The translations under genes and the position numbers were made by a program. The notes below the pieces were generated by a model, which was given only the letters and a program-made list of their open reading frames with translations, had not been told where the DNA came from and searched no databases. DNA of 64,000 bases from Chrysopilus asiliformis (lineage: Eukaryota; Arthropoda; Insecta; Diptera; Rhagionidae), in assembly GCA_964034945.1 (NCBI GenBank), contig OZ035960.1:109120324-109184323 (forward strand), read 5' to 3'. Shown one piece after another: positions 10,018 through 21,800 of this stretch. Each line of letters starts with the position of its first letter. Position 1 is the first letter of the stretch.

Positions 10018-13000
10018 TTATTTTGATGATCTTGCCAATTGCTCACTGAGACTTATTACTTGCTCGGTAAGCACACTTATTTGTTCATCATAGTTTTTTC
10101 GTGTTGATGCCTAAAAAATAGGTTTTTTTCCATTTGAATATGTAAAAATAAATAATATTACCAAATCTTCTTCTGAGATATCTAAGCTTCTCACATAGTC
10201 CTTCATCTGTTGTTCCTTCTCTTTCAGTTCTTTAGCTAAATTATCTAGACTACACTGGAGATTTTCACACTAAAATAAATATGACAAGAAATTTAAAAAA
10301 AAAACAGTTTATCGTGTAAATATTAAAGTAACCATATTGAGACGAAGTCAAAGGGAATGAAGAAATAATGGTGTCGGAATAATTTTTTTTTTCAAATATC
10401 TCGAGAACCGTTAAAGATACGTAAAACCTGTTAAAGGACCAAATGTAGAAAATTCTATTTTCTATAAATTTGGTAATATGCATATTTTCATAAAACTGCA
10501 TAGTTTTCCAAATATTTTCAAAAAACTTAATTTTTTCAAATATCTTGAGAATCGTTAAAGCAAAAAATGCAGAAAAAAAATGCGCCGCGGGTGACTTTTT
10601 TAAAACAGAATGCGCTGATGGCAGAAATCTGCCAAGAACTTCGCTCAGATGAAAATTTTAGTGTCAAGGTCAAATTAGCACTCAATCGAAAGCCTCAAAG
10701 TTGCAAGAAAAGAATGCCATCTTAGTGCAAGCGTCCACCGCGGTGGCAAGGATGGTGCCAAAGTGGCAATTTGAGTTTTTAAACCACTTTTAAACTAGTA
10801 TTTCAGCGTGCACCAGAATCGGTTTAAGTAGAAATAAATGAGTCAAAACACACTTCATTGTCAGCTTCCCTATTGGGTTGTACGCGCTTTAAAAACTAGA
10901 ATTGTCACTTTAGCGTTATTCTACATGCTTGCCAACGCGGTGAGCGCTTGCACTTGCCAGGCTGCCTGTGTCTTTTTTTGGCATGGTCCTGCATGCTTTG
11001 GATATTTGGGGCTGTCCATAAAACACGTCACGCTAATTTTAGCATTTTCGAACTCCCCTCCCCCCTCTTCGTCTCGTTTCTTTGCAATTTTTTGTATGTA
11101 ATTTAGCTGCAGCGTCCCATTACCGCCGATCTAAAAGTGTAACGTATTTTATGGACAGTTTCCGTGTACAAAACTTAATGAAATGACATTTTCAAACTTT
11201 AAATAGACTAAGAAAACGTTTTCAACAGAAAATGTGATTATGCGGGGGGGTCTCACGCTCCAAAAATGTATTAAAATCATAAAGTGGTCGGATTTCAAGA
11301 CATTTTTGGATATAAATTCTTTGTCGACTGTTAACACTCTCAAAATCCTCAATAATCACCTCAGTTAGATAAGACGTGAGTCTTGATTCAGCTGTGCATT
11401 TGGCCTTAAGGAGATCTTCGAACTTTTTACTAAAATGATTGTATAATAATTGCTCCTTCGACGATTGCTCATTATTAATATCGGTTGCTCTGAAAAAAAA
11501 AAACATTGAATAAATTAAATTTTAAAATTCAAACTAAAAAAAAACAACGTTATGTAATTACAATTTACTATCACTATTCGAGCTGGATGGTCCATTATGA
11601 ATTTTCTCTTTACTCTTGTCATATGGTAAATTGGGATCGTTGATCTTAAGTATTTCATATTGTGTTCGCCAGTGGAAAACTTCCTTCTCAAGGAACGCGA
11701 TACGATCCTCACTTGATGTGGAATTTGTATGCAGCGGGGTGGTGTCACTACCCGATACACTCAATGCGTCCTCGCTACCAAGCTGAAAAATATTGCATTA
11801 TGAATATTTTATAAAAAATTGTAAATTTCGTAGAAAATACCATGCTGGCAGCCTCAACTAATTTCGTTTCTAATTCTGAATTCCTAGCAATTAAAGTGTC
11901 CAATTCTTTGCGTAAACGACGCTCATTCTCCGTATATTCAGCTAGTCTTTTGGCCATTTGGCCCTCTAAATCTATAATCCGATCACTTTGTAGCTGAATT
12001 TCCCGATCTTTATCATCCACCTTAAAATTAAAAATTGCCATACATGGAGGAAAGTTGCATTTTATTCCATAACAGTATAAAAACTACCAATGAAGTTAAT
12101 TGAGCGTTTTCCAGAATCTTCTTCTGTAGCTCCTCGGCAAGGACTATTTCGGAATGGGTCGCCACACCAGATCCATCTCCACCAGAACTGTTTTTATGTT
12201 TACTATTTGACTTTTGTGATTTGCTCGATTTCTTGATTTCTTTTTCGATGTCTTCTTGCAATGATGCCACTCTATGCTCTAGTTGCTTATTTCTAAATCC
12301 AAGACTGTCCGTCTCTTGCTCTGTTCGACGAAGTGCAGTCTCTCGTTGGCGGAGGGTCTCTCGCAAGGTTGAATTTTTATTCTGTTCCTCAATTACAGCC
12401 TTTTTTAAGACATTTGCCTGTGCTCTTAGCTAAAAATTATGTTTTTTTCATTACGCAATTTTAGTTTTCTGTATGAATTAAGTTTTACGGCGCAGTTTTT
12501 TTTTATGAAATGTGAAGTCGAATTTGTAAACAGACTATATCGGACCATTTTCATGACGATATTTTTGCGATTTGCTCGAAAACGGTAAAAAAAACTCCCC
12601 AAAAATGCGCCTTAATTTTAGGTGAAGATCGAGGCCTGCGGTAGTGCCAAACTGAATACAAAAAATCGCAAAAAATTGTAGCGAGGGGAGATGTGGGTCC
12701 GAAAAGTCCAAAAATTTGCGTCACGTATTTTATGGAATGCAAGTTTACACAACTTTTTATACCCGTATGGTGAAACCAAAGGGTATATTAACTTTGCCTT
12801 ACCGTTTGTAACGCCAAGATCCCGTCATCACACATAAAAATGAATTACACCAGTGTGTTTAGAATGATAAAAATAAGTGATTTTTGCATGTCCGTCCGTC
12901 TGTCTGTCTGTCCGTCTGTCTGTGGCGCGGATTGCGGGCGTACGGATTGAGCTAGAGACTTGAAATTTTGCGTGGATCCGTTTTTCGTAAAATGCGAGGC

Positions 13001-14506
13001 TAAGTTCGTTAACGGGCAAAAATGGACCATTAGGGGGGGTACCCCCCATACGAACCAAAACGTTTTTTGCGAATACCTCAAAAACGGTGCATCTTATCAA
13101 AAAAGTGCAAGAACAAAAGTTATTTAGGATATAATTCTACATAACACTCCCATACATCAAAATCCAATTGGAATAAATTTTAAAAAATCTTATTGGAAAG
13201 TTTGACTTCAAAGTGGAATTTTGGTACAACTGTTCAAATTTTGATACGAATATCACCATACGGGTCTCCAATGATTGCCAGATAGGCAATTATAGCTTTT
13301 GCTATGTTTATACAGCAGAATTCGATCAGACCACGCGTCCCCCATTTTTTCAAAACAGTTAACCGATTTCAAAGTTAGCTAGCTTGAGCTACCATCGGCT
13401 ATTGTATTTTTCAAAGTTCCCCTTTCTTCTGAACCCCCTCTCCTTCTATCTTCTGCAATTTTAAACGGATTTGAATTCGGTTTTCACTATTAGAGAGGTC
13501 ATTCCTTAAGAATTTTCTCCGCTTACTAAAATATACCCTATAAGGAATCTTTTTTCCTTTTTCTCTTACAGATCGTAAGGAAACTTTTTCACTTTTTCTC
13601 TCACAGACCGTTAAGGGATTTTAAAGAACTTTTTTTAAGCTTAAAACAAGGCAAAACATTCCGTGGGTGAAACTAAAAAATGAAGTTTTGTTAAAACTAG
13701 CAGAAACTTTAGTATGACATTACAAAATTAGTTCCAACTGTTTAATAAGAAACGTGTTTTTTCTTAACTTATGATTTTTGCAGCTATTTAATAAAAATTA
13801 GCAACAAATTTCTTTCAAATCAGAATATAAAAAAAACGTTTCTGCTTTAAACTGTGAACTTAACAATTTCCGGTCTTTAGGGTTTATTAACTTTGGAGCC
13901 AGTCAGACGGTCTCGTATAAATAATTGACATCACATAAAAACTGCATTCACAATAGTTGTATGAATGACCAAAGCCGGAAAAAATCTGTTCGTGTAAAAA
14001 TTATAGTCTGGCGAAATTAAGATAATCATAAAGATGTTAATTATTAACTAAATACTTGCACTACCAATTTAGTTTTGAAAAACATTCCCCTTTTCTACGG
14101 CTTCTTTAAAGATATTTCACAAATTACTCTCGGGCATCCTCAATCAAACACCTCATAATTTCGAACGCAAAAATATTAAACGCAATTGCTTTGTTAGGAT
14201 AAATCGCTGGCTTGTTTTTTTTTTTTTAATTAAAATTGTTATTATTATTGACTAAACCAACACACCCCTTATGCAGAAATATATCGGATGTCGCCCATCT
14301 GTTTTTGCCCACTAGCCGAATGTGTGATAACAAAACAAGCAGACTTCGTTTGACTCAAACCAAAGGAATCTTCACCAAATTACATTCCTATCACATTCGA
14401 TCAAAACCAAATGTTGGAAAAAGAATTCCTCCTGTTTATTTTGAATTTTTCCAATTACCTTTGAGTATTCGGTTGCCAATTTCTGATATTTGGGATCCGA
14501 TTCCAT
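10018..14506 (-). CDS. PPP1R21: PPP1R21-like (KLRAQ / TTKRSYEDQ motif) endosomal coiled-coil protein, compact form
   Basis: Seven exons: 14506-14459, 12429-12088, 12020-11841, 11782-11562, 11489-11360, 10269-10162 and 10110-10018. They give 373 aa, all in phase. The N-terminus reads MESDPKYQKLATEYSK|LRAQANVLKK, the KLRAQ block. Long coiled coil follows (FRNKQLEHRVASLQEDI; DKDREIQLQSDRIIDLEGQM). Then come DRIAFLEKEVFHWRTQYEIL and a C-terminal ASTRKNYDEQISVLTEQV, the counterpart of the human TTKRSYEDQ motif. In mammals PPP1R21 is a FERRY-complex subunit linked to early endosomes and was first described as a PP1 regulator. Human PPP1R21 is about twice as long; the central helical region has no counterpart found here. 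Intron 1 (2.0 kb) and intron 5 (1.1 kb) are loaded with repeats. Confidence 0.85.
10725..10966. mobile_element. MITE in PPP1R21 intron 5
   Basis: GTGCAAGCGTCCACCGCGGT on the left pairs with ACGCGGTGAGCGCTTGCACT on the right (about 10939-10958). The homology continues inward through GGCAAG and TTTAAA. No open frame with transposase similarity is present. Confidence 0.6.
11010..11159. mobile_element. MITE, CTGTCCATAAAAYACGTCACG family (copy 1)
   Basis: Left CTGTCCATAAAACACGTCAC and right GTAACGTATTTTATGGACAG are inverted repeats of about 23 bp around a 100-bp core that is C-rich on the plus strand. Related ends occur at about 20200-20280, at 38462-38485 and, as a lone half, near 12715-12735. 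Confidence 0.7.
12759..13306 (+). repeat. Interspersed repeat 'ATACCCGTATGGTGAAACC' with (GTCT/GTCC) array, copy A
   Basis: It starts ATACCCGTATGGTGAAACCA, ends CACCATACGGGT, and has an internal microsatellite of GTCC/GTCT units (about 12889-12921). A second nearly full copy in the opposite orientation is at 24225-24842 and a truncated one at 40330-40600. All share GGTACCCCCC and AGTTTGACTTCAAAGTGGAA-type blocks. Open frames crossing it on both strands are repeat-derived. It lies in intron 1 of the PPP1R21-like gene. Its class is not assigned. Confidence 0.7.
13307..14458. other. Rest of PPP1R21 intron 1
   Basis: About 13310-13520 holds an unclassified repeat block (CAATTTTAAACGGATTTGAA, 'ggttttcactatta') that recurs at 15545-15650. 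Otherwise it is AT-rich sequence with no recognised signal. Confidence 0.5.
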
Positions 14507-15276
14507 TATGAATGTGTTTAATCGGCTTTTTTATGAGAAATGACTTATCTTGTCTCGCCTTGCAGCCCTTAAACTTTATTACTAATCTGAATCTTATTAT
14601 CACAATTTTTTTGCCATTATCAAGCAAAAATCAGAAAATCTCAGACGAAATTAACCACAGGAAACCGAGTTCCTTCATTTTTTGACTTTTCAGTATATTT
14701 TACCAGTGCGGCCAGATAGTCTTCACAAGTGCATCTTTCACACAAAAATACCCCAAAAAAATGAAATAAGAGAATTTTAAAAAAATACTTGTTCAATTGT
14801 TGTTTTATTTTCATTCTTTGTTTGAAAAACAATTCATATGATTTGCAATTGAATTTAAATTGATGGCCAAATACAACTGTTTTTGAATATTCAATATTCC
14901 TGGTAACGGCCATTTTACATTTTTGAATATTAAACCTTTTTTAATGAAAAAAAAAATATTAAAATTTTACCAAAAAAACTTAAACTCCATTTATTTATAG
15001 ATCATTTTAATTTTATTCTGGAAATTAAATTGGGAAAAAGGATGCTAATTATCAGGATTAGTATGTTTGCTGGGCTCCCGAAAAAGAAACATAGCGGGAT
15101 TCACGCAAAATAATACTTTATTGATAAATTGTTGTTACAAAGTGTAAACGTTTTTTTTTTCTTAGGAGAACAAATAAATCATTAGCTTTTTAAAAAATGT
15201 CTTACCTTTTAACCATTATTTTAAAACTGAATTCAGCAAAAGATCTTATTTTGTTGAAACTATAAATAAGCCATAT

Positions 15277-15437
15277 ATAGTGTAATTCGGTTATAACGGA
15301 TCTCATGGGGGTGTGAAAATTCGTACGTTATAACGGTGATCCTTTATGGAAGTACGATTTACATGAAGAGATGGTTCTCGGGACTTCAGATTGGGTACGT
15401 TATAAGCGAAAGTACGTTATCTCTGTTATACTGTATA
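15277..15437. mobile_element. Short pogo-like MITE
   Basis: Ends AGTGTAATTCGGTTATAACG and ACGTTATCTCTGTTATACTG are imperfect inverted repeats. Both resemble 'cagt..aa...cggttataacg' ends of pogo/Tigger-related elements. Boundaries are approximate. Confidence 0.45.
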
Positions 15438-16648
15438 TTTAAAGCTTTAAACGCAAAAAACTGCTTTGTGGTCTTTTCAAAAAAACCTCTGCAACAAAAA
15501 AATAAACCTTTTACCAAAAAAAATTTTAAAAAAAATTTGAGCAACCACCGGCTATGCTGTTTATCAAAGTTCCCATTTCTGCTGATCCCGTCTCCTTCTA
15601 TCTTCTGCAATTTTAAACGGATTTGAATTTGGTTTTCACTATTAGAACAAAAAAAACCCCCTTTTTTACCAATAAAATTTTAAAAAAACATCAAGTACTT
15701 TTTGTTTCATTTTATTGATGCAATATATCAATCCACTTTCATTTCCATTCATTATTTCCCATTTCTCACATGTCTAAAAATACATTTTTTTCCATTCAAG
15801 TATTAAATTTTTTTATTGAAAAAACTTATCAGTAAAGTGAAAATTTAAATCAATAAAAATGGTAAGTAATTTCGCTTATCACATCTATATCAATTTTGAA
15901 TGTTTTGTTAATAAAAATTTACTTTTTTCAAAATAATTTCGTTTTTATTGTCGTCTTTTGAATTTCCCTACATTTTTCACTTTTCCGATATTCAAACGGG
16001 AAATGTTATGAACCAACATTTTTTTTTTAAATTAAAGTTAAAAGTACCTACAATATGAGTCTGGTTTCAAAAATCGCCGTTTATTATAACTATCATTTTA
16101 CAAAATTTCTTACATTGAAAGCATACAAAATGTTTATTTATTTATTTTTATTTATTAAATATGATGAGTTTTAAGGATTTGTAAAACAAGTGTCATCTTT
16201 ATATAATTGTGTATGTGTTTAGTGCTTATAACGGTGTCTAATATGAAAATACAAATATTTAGAATAATTGCTTTGATGGTTTTTTGGTTTCATGTCGCTC
16301 GTTAAGATAACAAATATCGAAACTCTTGTTCGTTAAGTGAAACTTTCAACAGAATTTAGATAAAAAATATCAATTTAATTAAAAGAAGAAACTTTTTAAT
16401 GGGTGTTGAACTGATTTTGTAAAAATTTTACAGTATTTTCTGTGCAACTGAGGATCTAGTTTGAAGTAAATAATATAAAAAACGCATAATTGAGTGCAGT
16501 AGTATTGGGCAAAATAGTTGATAATTTTTAATTTTATTATACTATACTTACGAAAAAACAACATATTTAACACTATCCCAGCAACTATGAAAACTTTCGT
16601 TAAAAGTATGAAAACGATGGGCAAAATGTAAAATAAGAATACCTCACT

Positions 16649-16766
16649 GAAAGCCGGCCATACACGTTATAGTTTACTAGAGCGATTTTTCTATTTGGTA
16701 CATGTTTTCGCACATGTGTGTAATAAAACTCAGTTGAGTAAACCATAAGGTGTATGGCCGGTTTTA
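16649..16766. mobile_element. MITE, AAGCCGGCCATACAC ends (about 118 bp)
   Basis: AAGCCGGCCATACACGTTAT on the left and AAGGTGTATGGCCGGTTTTA on the right are inverted repeats. The pairing extends inward through AGTTTACT / AGTAAACC. It has no coding capacity. Confidence 0.7.
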
Positions 16767-18853
16767 GAAATATAATTTTATTCAGTTGGACGCTTTTTGG
16801 TGTCCAATGGAGAGCCTCCCACCGTACCCGCGATTTTTTTTGCGGCCGCCAAAAAATTAAAATCTTTTAATCAGAAAAGTCAAGGACCATTTTTTGGAGA
16901 CCGAAATCTTCCACTAAACTTTGGAGATCCCAGAGCTTTGAGGAACTCCGCGCTGCGATGTTTTACAGCTCTTAATTCCGTCGCTGCACGGTGGCGTGGC
17001 AAAGGAAGGCAGAAGAGTTCGGCCTTTTACAGAAAACTATACAAAAGTCTTGTAAAAATTATCAAAAATCTCTTCCAATTCTCCCTAGAACTAGCCAACC
17101 GTTGATATCCTTTTTTGTTACCAAGCCCTTGCTACGCCACTGTCGCTGCGTTTGACCATTTTGGGAGAAAAACGTACAATTTTAATTTAAATCAGTCACA
17201 AATTTACCTAAAACTTTCAAAATAACAAAAACACCTCTCACGAAACATTGAAAAAAGCATGTAATATAAAAATTCATGGTATTTGTATTTATATTAAGAT
17301 ATTAGAAAAAAAAACACTAATTGTTAATTATACAATATTTAACATAACATAATTTTTTCGTTACTTATTTAGTATCTTCAATTTCAATTATTTTACTTTG
17401 TTAAACAAATTGGAATAGCTGTTTATAGATTGTTTTATACCTAGGAATATTTTATGTCTTGTAAGGAATTTTAAATAAAAACATTCTGTTGCTCCATGCT
17501 ACTAGAGAATTAAAATCAAATCAATTTCTCATAAATAAAGATAGTAGTAAAAGAATTCGAATTTAACAAGTGGGTGAGTGATTGTTCGTAAGTGTAACAA
17601 TAATCCTACAGACTAAAGATTTTGACTACTGTTTACGAAAAAAACAGTGCAGGGAAACCTAGATAAGCTGGATTTGTCCAGTTTAGACGGGTTTCACTGT
17701 AGTTATATTAAACTATAATAATCGATATTATATTGCAGGGAAATAGATGAAATCAATCAATTCTTTAAAATAAAAATTACTTAAAATAATTATCAAATAA
17801 AATTAATTTGTAAAATGCGATCTTTTCACTCCACTTGCTAAACGTTTATAATGCAATTAGGTTATAGTACTTGCAGAAATTAAGTAGATTTGTGCTGGAG
17901 TTTTACAAAAATGCAAAGTAATATTAGGATTTATTTATTCATATCGTTTCTTTTCTTGTTAAATAATTATGTGTATTTGTTGTGTGAATCTAATTATAAT
18001 CTTTCCTATTATTTAATATTTACTTATCTTTTTGTTTGTTTGATTGGGCCTTATTTAATTAATTAATAAAAACTACGATTCATAACGATAAACATTGCAA
18101 CAGACACTTAAAAAAGGTTATGTTTTGAACTCCCTTTCAAGAAATTTGATTTATTATTACTCCTTAACTAATTTATTTTCATTTCATTTCTTCATATTTT
18201 TTGTATGTTTCCATTATACCAATGTTACTGCACAAGAATATTTATTTGATTTCTGATGTATTTATTGAAAATATAATTTTAAAAAAATAATTAGTTTTAG
18301 TGATAATCATAATAATAATAATCGTAAGATATAATCATTTAAAAAAAAACATATTTAGGAATAAGCGTTATAAGATGACGACGATATTTCCTTTTTGTTT
18401 AAATTGTTTTAATGTCCTATAATATAAAATTTATTTATTCTTATTTTGTTTTATTTACTTTAGCAGACAATTTATTATTTTACTTTATTTATAACAACAG
18501 CCTTTATTTTTGTTTTAGTTTTTTTTTTGTAATATATATATTTTACTTTATTTTAATACAATTTTCATTCAAATTGTGTTTTTTTGTGTTTTAGACTGCC
18601 GCACACAGTGTGATTCATAGATTGATTTTTACTTCAGTTATTTCAGTTTTTTTGCTCATGTTTTTCTTTTTGTTTCCTTTATAAATGGCACCAGCATAAT
18701 TTATTTATATTATATTTACCAAATATTAATTAAGTAGGTTAATTCCATTTGCTTTGTTTTATTTTATTCTGTCTTTATATAAATAACATTTCAATTCAAA
18801 ATATTCCTTTTATTCTCCATTTTCGTATCAAAAAAAAAGTCTCGTATTTTCCT

Positions 18854-21800
18854 CTAGCATTTGTCAACATCGGGAGGAGTTGGAAGATACTCATCCGCAC
18901 GCTTGTGTTCAATTAATGCCCTTACAGTTCCAGTGTCGGCGGGTAAATCTGATTTACGCCTAATAAGTGGCTTATCCTTGTTTCGTCCATTTCGCACCTG
19001 TAAAATTTAATTTACGCTCGGTTTATTAAACAAGTTTTCAACATTTCCTCGCTTTAAAAGGGCTACAAAACTAAACAAGTCCATGCGAAAAAAAGCTTTG
19101 CTACCAAAAGGGTAAAAACAAATGAAAAATATTTGTGGTTTTCAGTAAAGGTGGTTAATTATCACAACTAATTTTAACTAAATTCACCCACTACAAATTA
19201 ATATTGTTATTATTATTAAAAATACTGAATGCTTACCATTTTGAAGTAAAGCATCCACGAAATAAACCGATTAAACAATTCACTTTACCAACACCAGGAG
19301 CAATTATCCATATGGTGATATTAAGTATAACTAATACTTCTCTCAATAAACACTACCAAATATTAAACTAATTTTTGCTCTTTTTTTTAGTAAATGATGT
19401 GCTACAATGGAAAAATTCGATATTTATCTATTTGATGATGGCGAAGTAATTAACTAATTTTTTTTTTTTTGATTAATCGTTTGGAATTTTTTTTAAAAAT
19501 TTTCCGTACGATCAAAAATAATCTTATCTATCTATAATGAAAAAAAAGTAAACAAAAAACATCGCCGTGGTTTCCAAAGATAGTATCAAAAAGTAAAATT
19601 TGTTACTGATTATTGAGCAGTTACCACAAAAGTTAAAAATGTTGCTTTTTTACTCAATCAATGGACTTGGCGATTTACACAAAAAATGTTCCATAGGCGT
19701 GTGTGGTTTCGTATTAGGTTTAATGTGTTTATTATTAGACCCGGGGTATAACGAAAGGGTGGAGATCTCGACAACGCGAGTGTGAGAGAAGTTCGAGGTT
19801 TCGGGGAACTCAAAATCTATTAACTGTTTGGTGAATCGGACGACTTAGGAGTACTTGCGCAATTTTCATAAATAGACTGTGTTTACATTGGGATTCACTT
19901 TGAGGCGGCACGTCTTTCCTCATTTTTCTGCCGTGTGCAGACGGTTCGCTTTATCTGGATTCATAAACCGGTTTCATCAACAAAACTAAACGACAGGTTT
20001 CAACGACCAGACTCAAAAACTGGTTTGCGACCGATAATTTTAAGTGAATCTAAACTTCGTTCGCTCTTTTTGGTTTCCCTCCCCACTGCGTCCCTCACCC
20101 TCACGAATGACGTGCCGCCTCAAAGTGAGTCCTAATGTAAATACAGTCATAGTGGTATCACGATTCGCCCACCACTCTAGAAATGTCCTTAGAGACTGTT
20201 CATAAAATACGTCACGTTAATTTTTTTTGGAAAAATTTTGTACGCCCCCCCAATAAACATGTAACGTATTTTATGTACATTCCCTTATCACAAATAAAAA
20301 AAACTATATTTTCATCGGTATTTTGGAAAAAATTGGGAAAAATAATAAAAATTTGTAAAATGTTTAAAAAGTTTTTAATATTTTTGGGGCTGTTTTCGTG
20401 GAGAAGAGTTAGGTTAGGTTGGGGTGGCTGCCCAGGGGCGTTTTTGTTTCTGGCACGGGAGTCATGACACCCGGGCATTTTACTATCTGTCAAAAATCAA
20501 GTCTGATACCAAGAGTCGTGATCCGTGTTCGAGTTTGTCGGAGTCAAGAACTATCAAAATTTTCGGACTGATCAACTGGCAACATATTTTTGGACCACAT
20601 TTTTTTTATGGCTTCAGCCAGAGCTTAGGGGAAGACCCTTTAATGCCGAAGCACAGCTCAGGATGGTCGGAAGAACGAAAGGGGATGTGGAAAGAATTTT
20701 GCTGCTATTGAACATTTTTTGCATGAATTCTTCCAGTATGATGCTGCAGATTTGGAAGATAGCCCGGCCCTGACACGCGTCTGTAGAGCTGACACAGTCT
20801 CGTGTAAATGCATTGACTGCCAGTTCGCTAAATGTCTTTTAATTCGTTGTCAGTAATTTGACATTTGAAGTCTGTGCTACTGACAGACTTTACAGTCGCG
20901 TGTAAAGGCCGGGTGAGGATTTGGAGATTATTTTAGTTAAGCAAGATTTGCTGTTTAGAGAATCAAGTGCCGCAGAACTTAAGAACAGTGAAAAATTGTT
21001 CGACTTTCTTCTCTCACAAGGGCTGAAAATCAATCATCAAAAAATATCCGAATTTCTTGAACTTGAAGGCCAGTTCATAATGGGAAAAACAAGTTTTAAT
21101 CAAGTCGTGTACAATTGGCATGAAAATATTACTTTTAGTATTTTTCTAAGTTTTCAGCATTTATTAATACGAGAGTATTAACCTATAAATAATCACCCCG
21201 ATTGCGAGTGTCGTGTCGTTTTCGACAAGAGTCGTTTCACGTGTTGTTGTTAGTGTTTTTCTACCAACAACAACACGTAAAACGACTCTTGTCGAAAACG
21301 ACACGACACTCGCAATCGGGGTGAATGAAACATCCAACACTTCCACATTTTCTTTGCTGTATTATTATTTTTGTATGTACAATGCCCCTTAACCACTGTG
21401 GCAATTCAAAATAACGACTGACCGTTTCTTGGTGTCATTCGGCCCACACTAAAGCCTAAACCACAATTACGCGTGCGTGCGTGCGGCATTATTTGGTTCT
21501 GGTATCTAGTAGTTGTCACCGCGTCTAAAAGTAGAAACTGAGCCTACTCTACGCGGCACGGCGTCTTAGCAACGCGCAATTATACATTTACTCATATGAA
21601 TGCCTAGTTTTTACTTTCACCGCGTGGGTGCCGCACGCACGCACGCGTAATTGTGGTTTAGGTTTAAAAGCAATGCTAGCACCAAGAGTCAAAAGTACCA
21701 AACTCAAACAGTCGGTGTCAGAGTGAGTTGACGCCAAAGTGGCAAATTTGAGCAGTTTTTCTTGATTCCAGGCGTCAGGTGCTAGCACCGTGTCAAAAAC

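Larger units (their letters stand above)
14507..18853. other. Intergenic region between PPP1R21 5' end and B56 3' end
   Basis: No exon was recognised. The part next to 18854 is probably B56 3' UTR. It contains a repeat block at 15545-15650 and two MITEs (separate entries). Several short open frames here have no family resemblance and low-complexity composition. Confidence 0.5.

Noticed and set aside
12828..13100. Overlapping open frames with DRRTDRQTDGH (also 24434-24812)
   Set aside because: Produced by a GTCT/GGAC array within an interspersed repeat present in three copies; not conserved as protein.
14641..14913. Minus frame MAVTRNIEYSKT as PPP1R21 first exon
   Set aside because: The exon at 14506-14459 (MESDPKYQKLATEYSK with GTAATT donor) matches the family and phase much better.
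16797..17105. 102-codon plus frame MVSNGEPPTVPAIFF
   Set aside because: No family resemblance; flanked by repeats; probably chance.
20921..21181. 86-codon plus frame with [22 protein letters not shown]
   Set aside because: No recognised domain or splice context, lies among MITEs within a minus-strand intron; cannot be supported as a gene.
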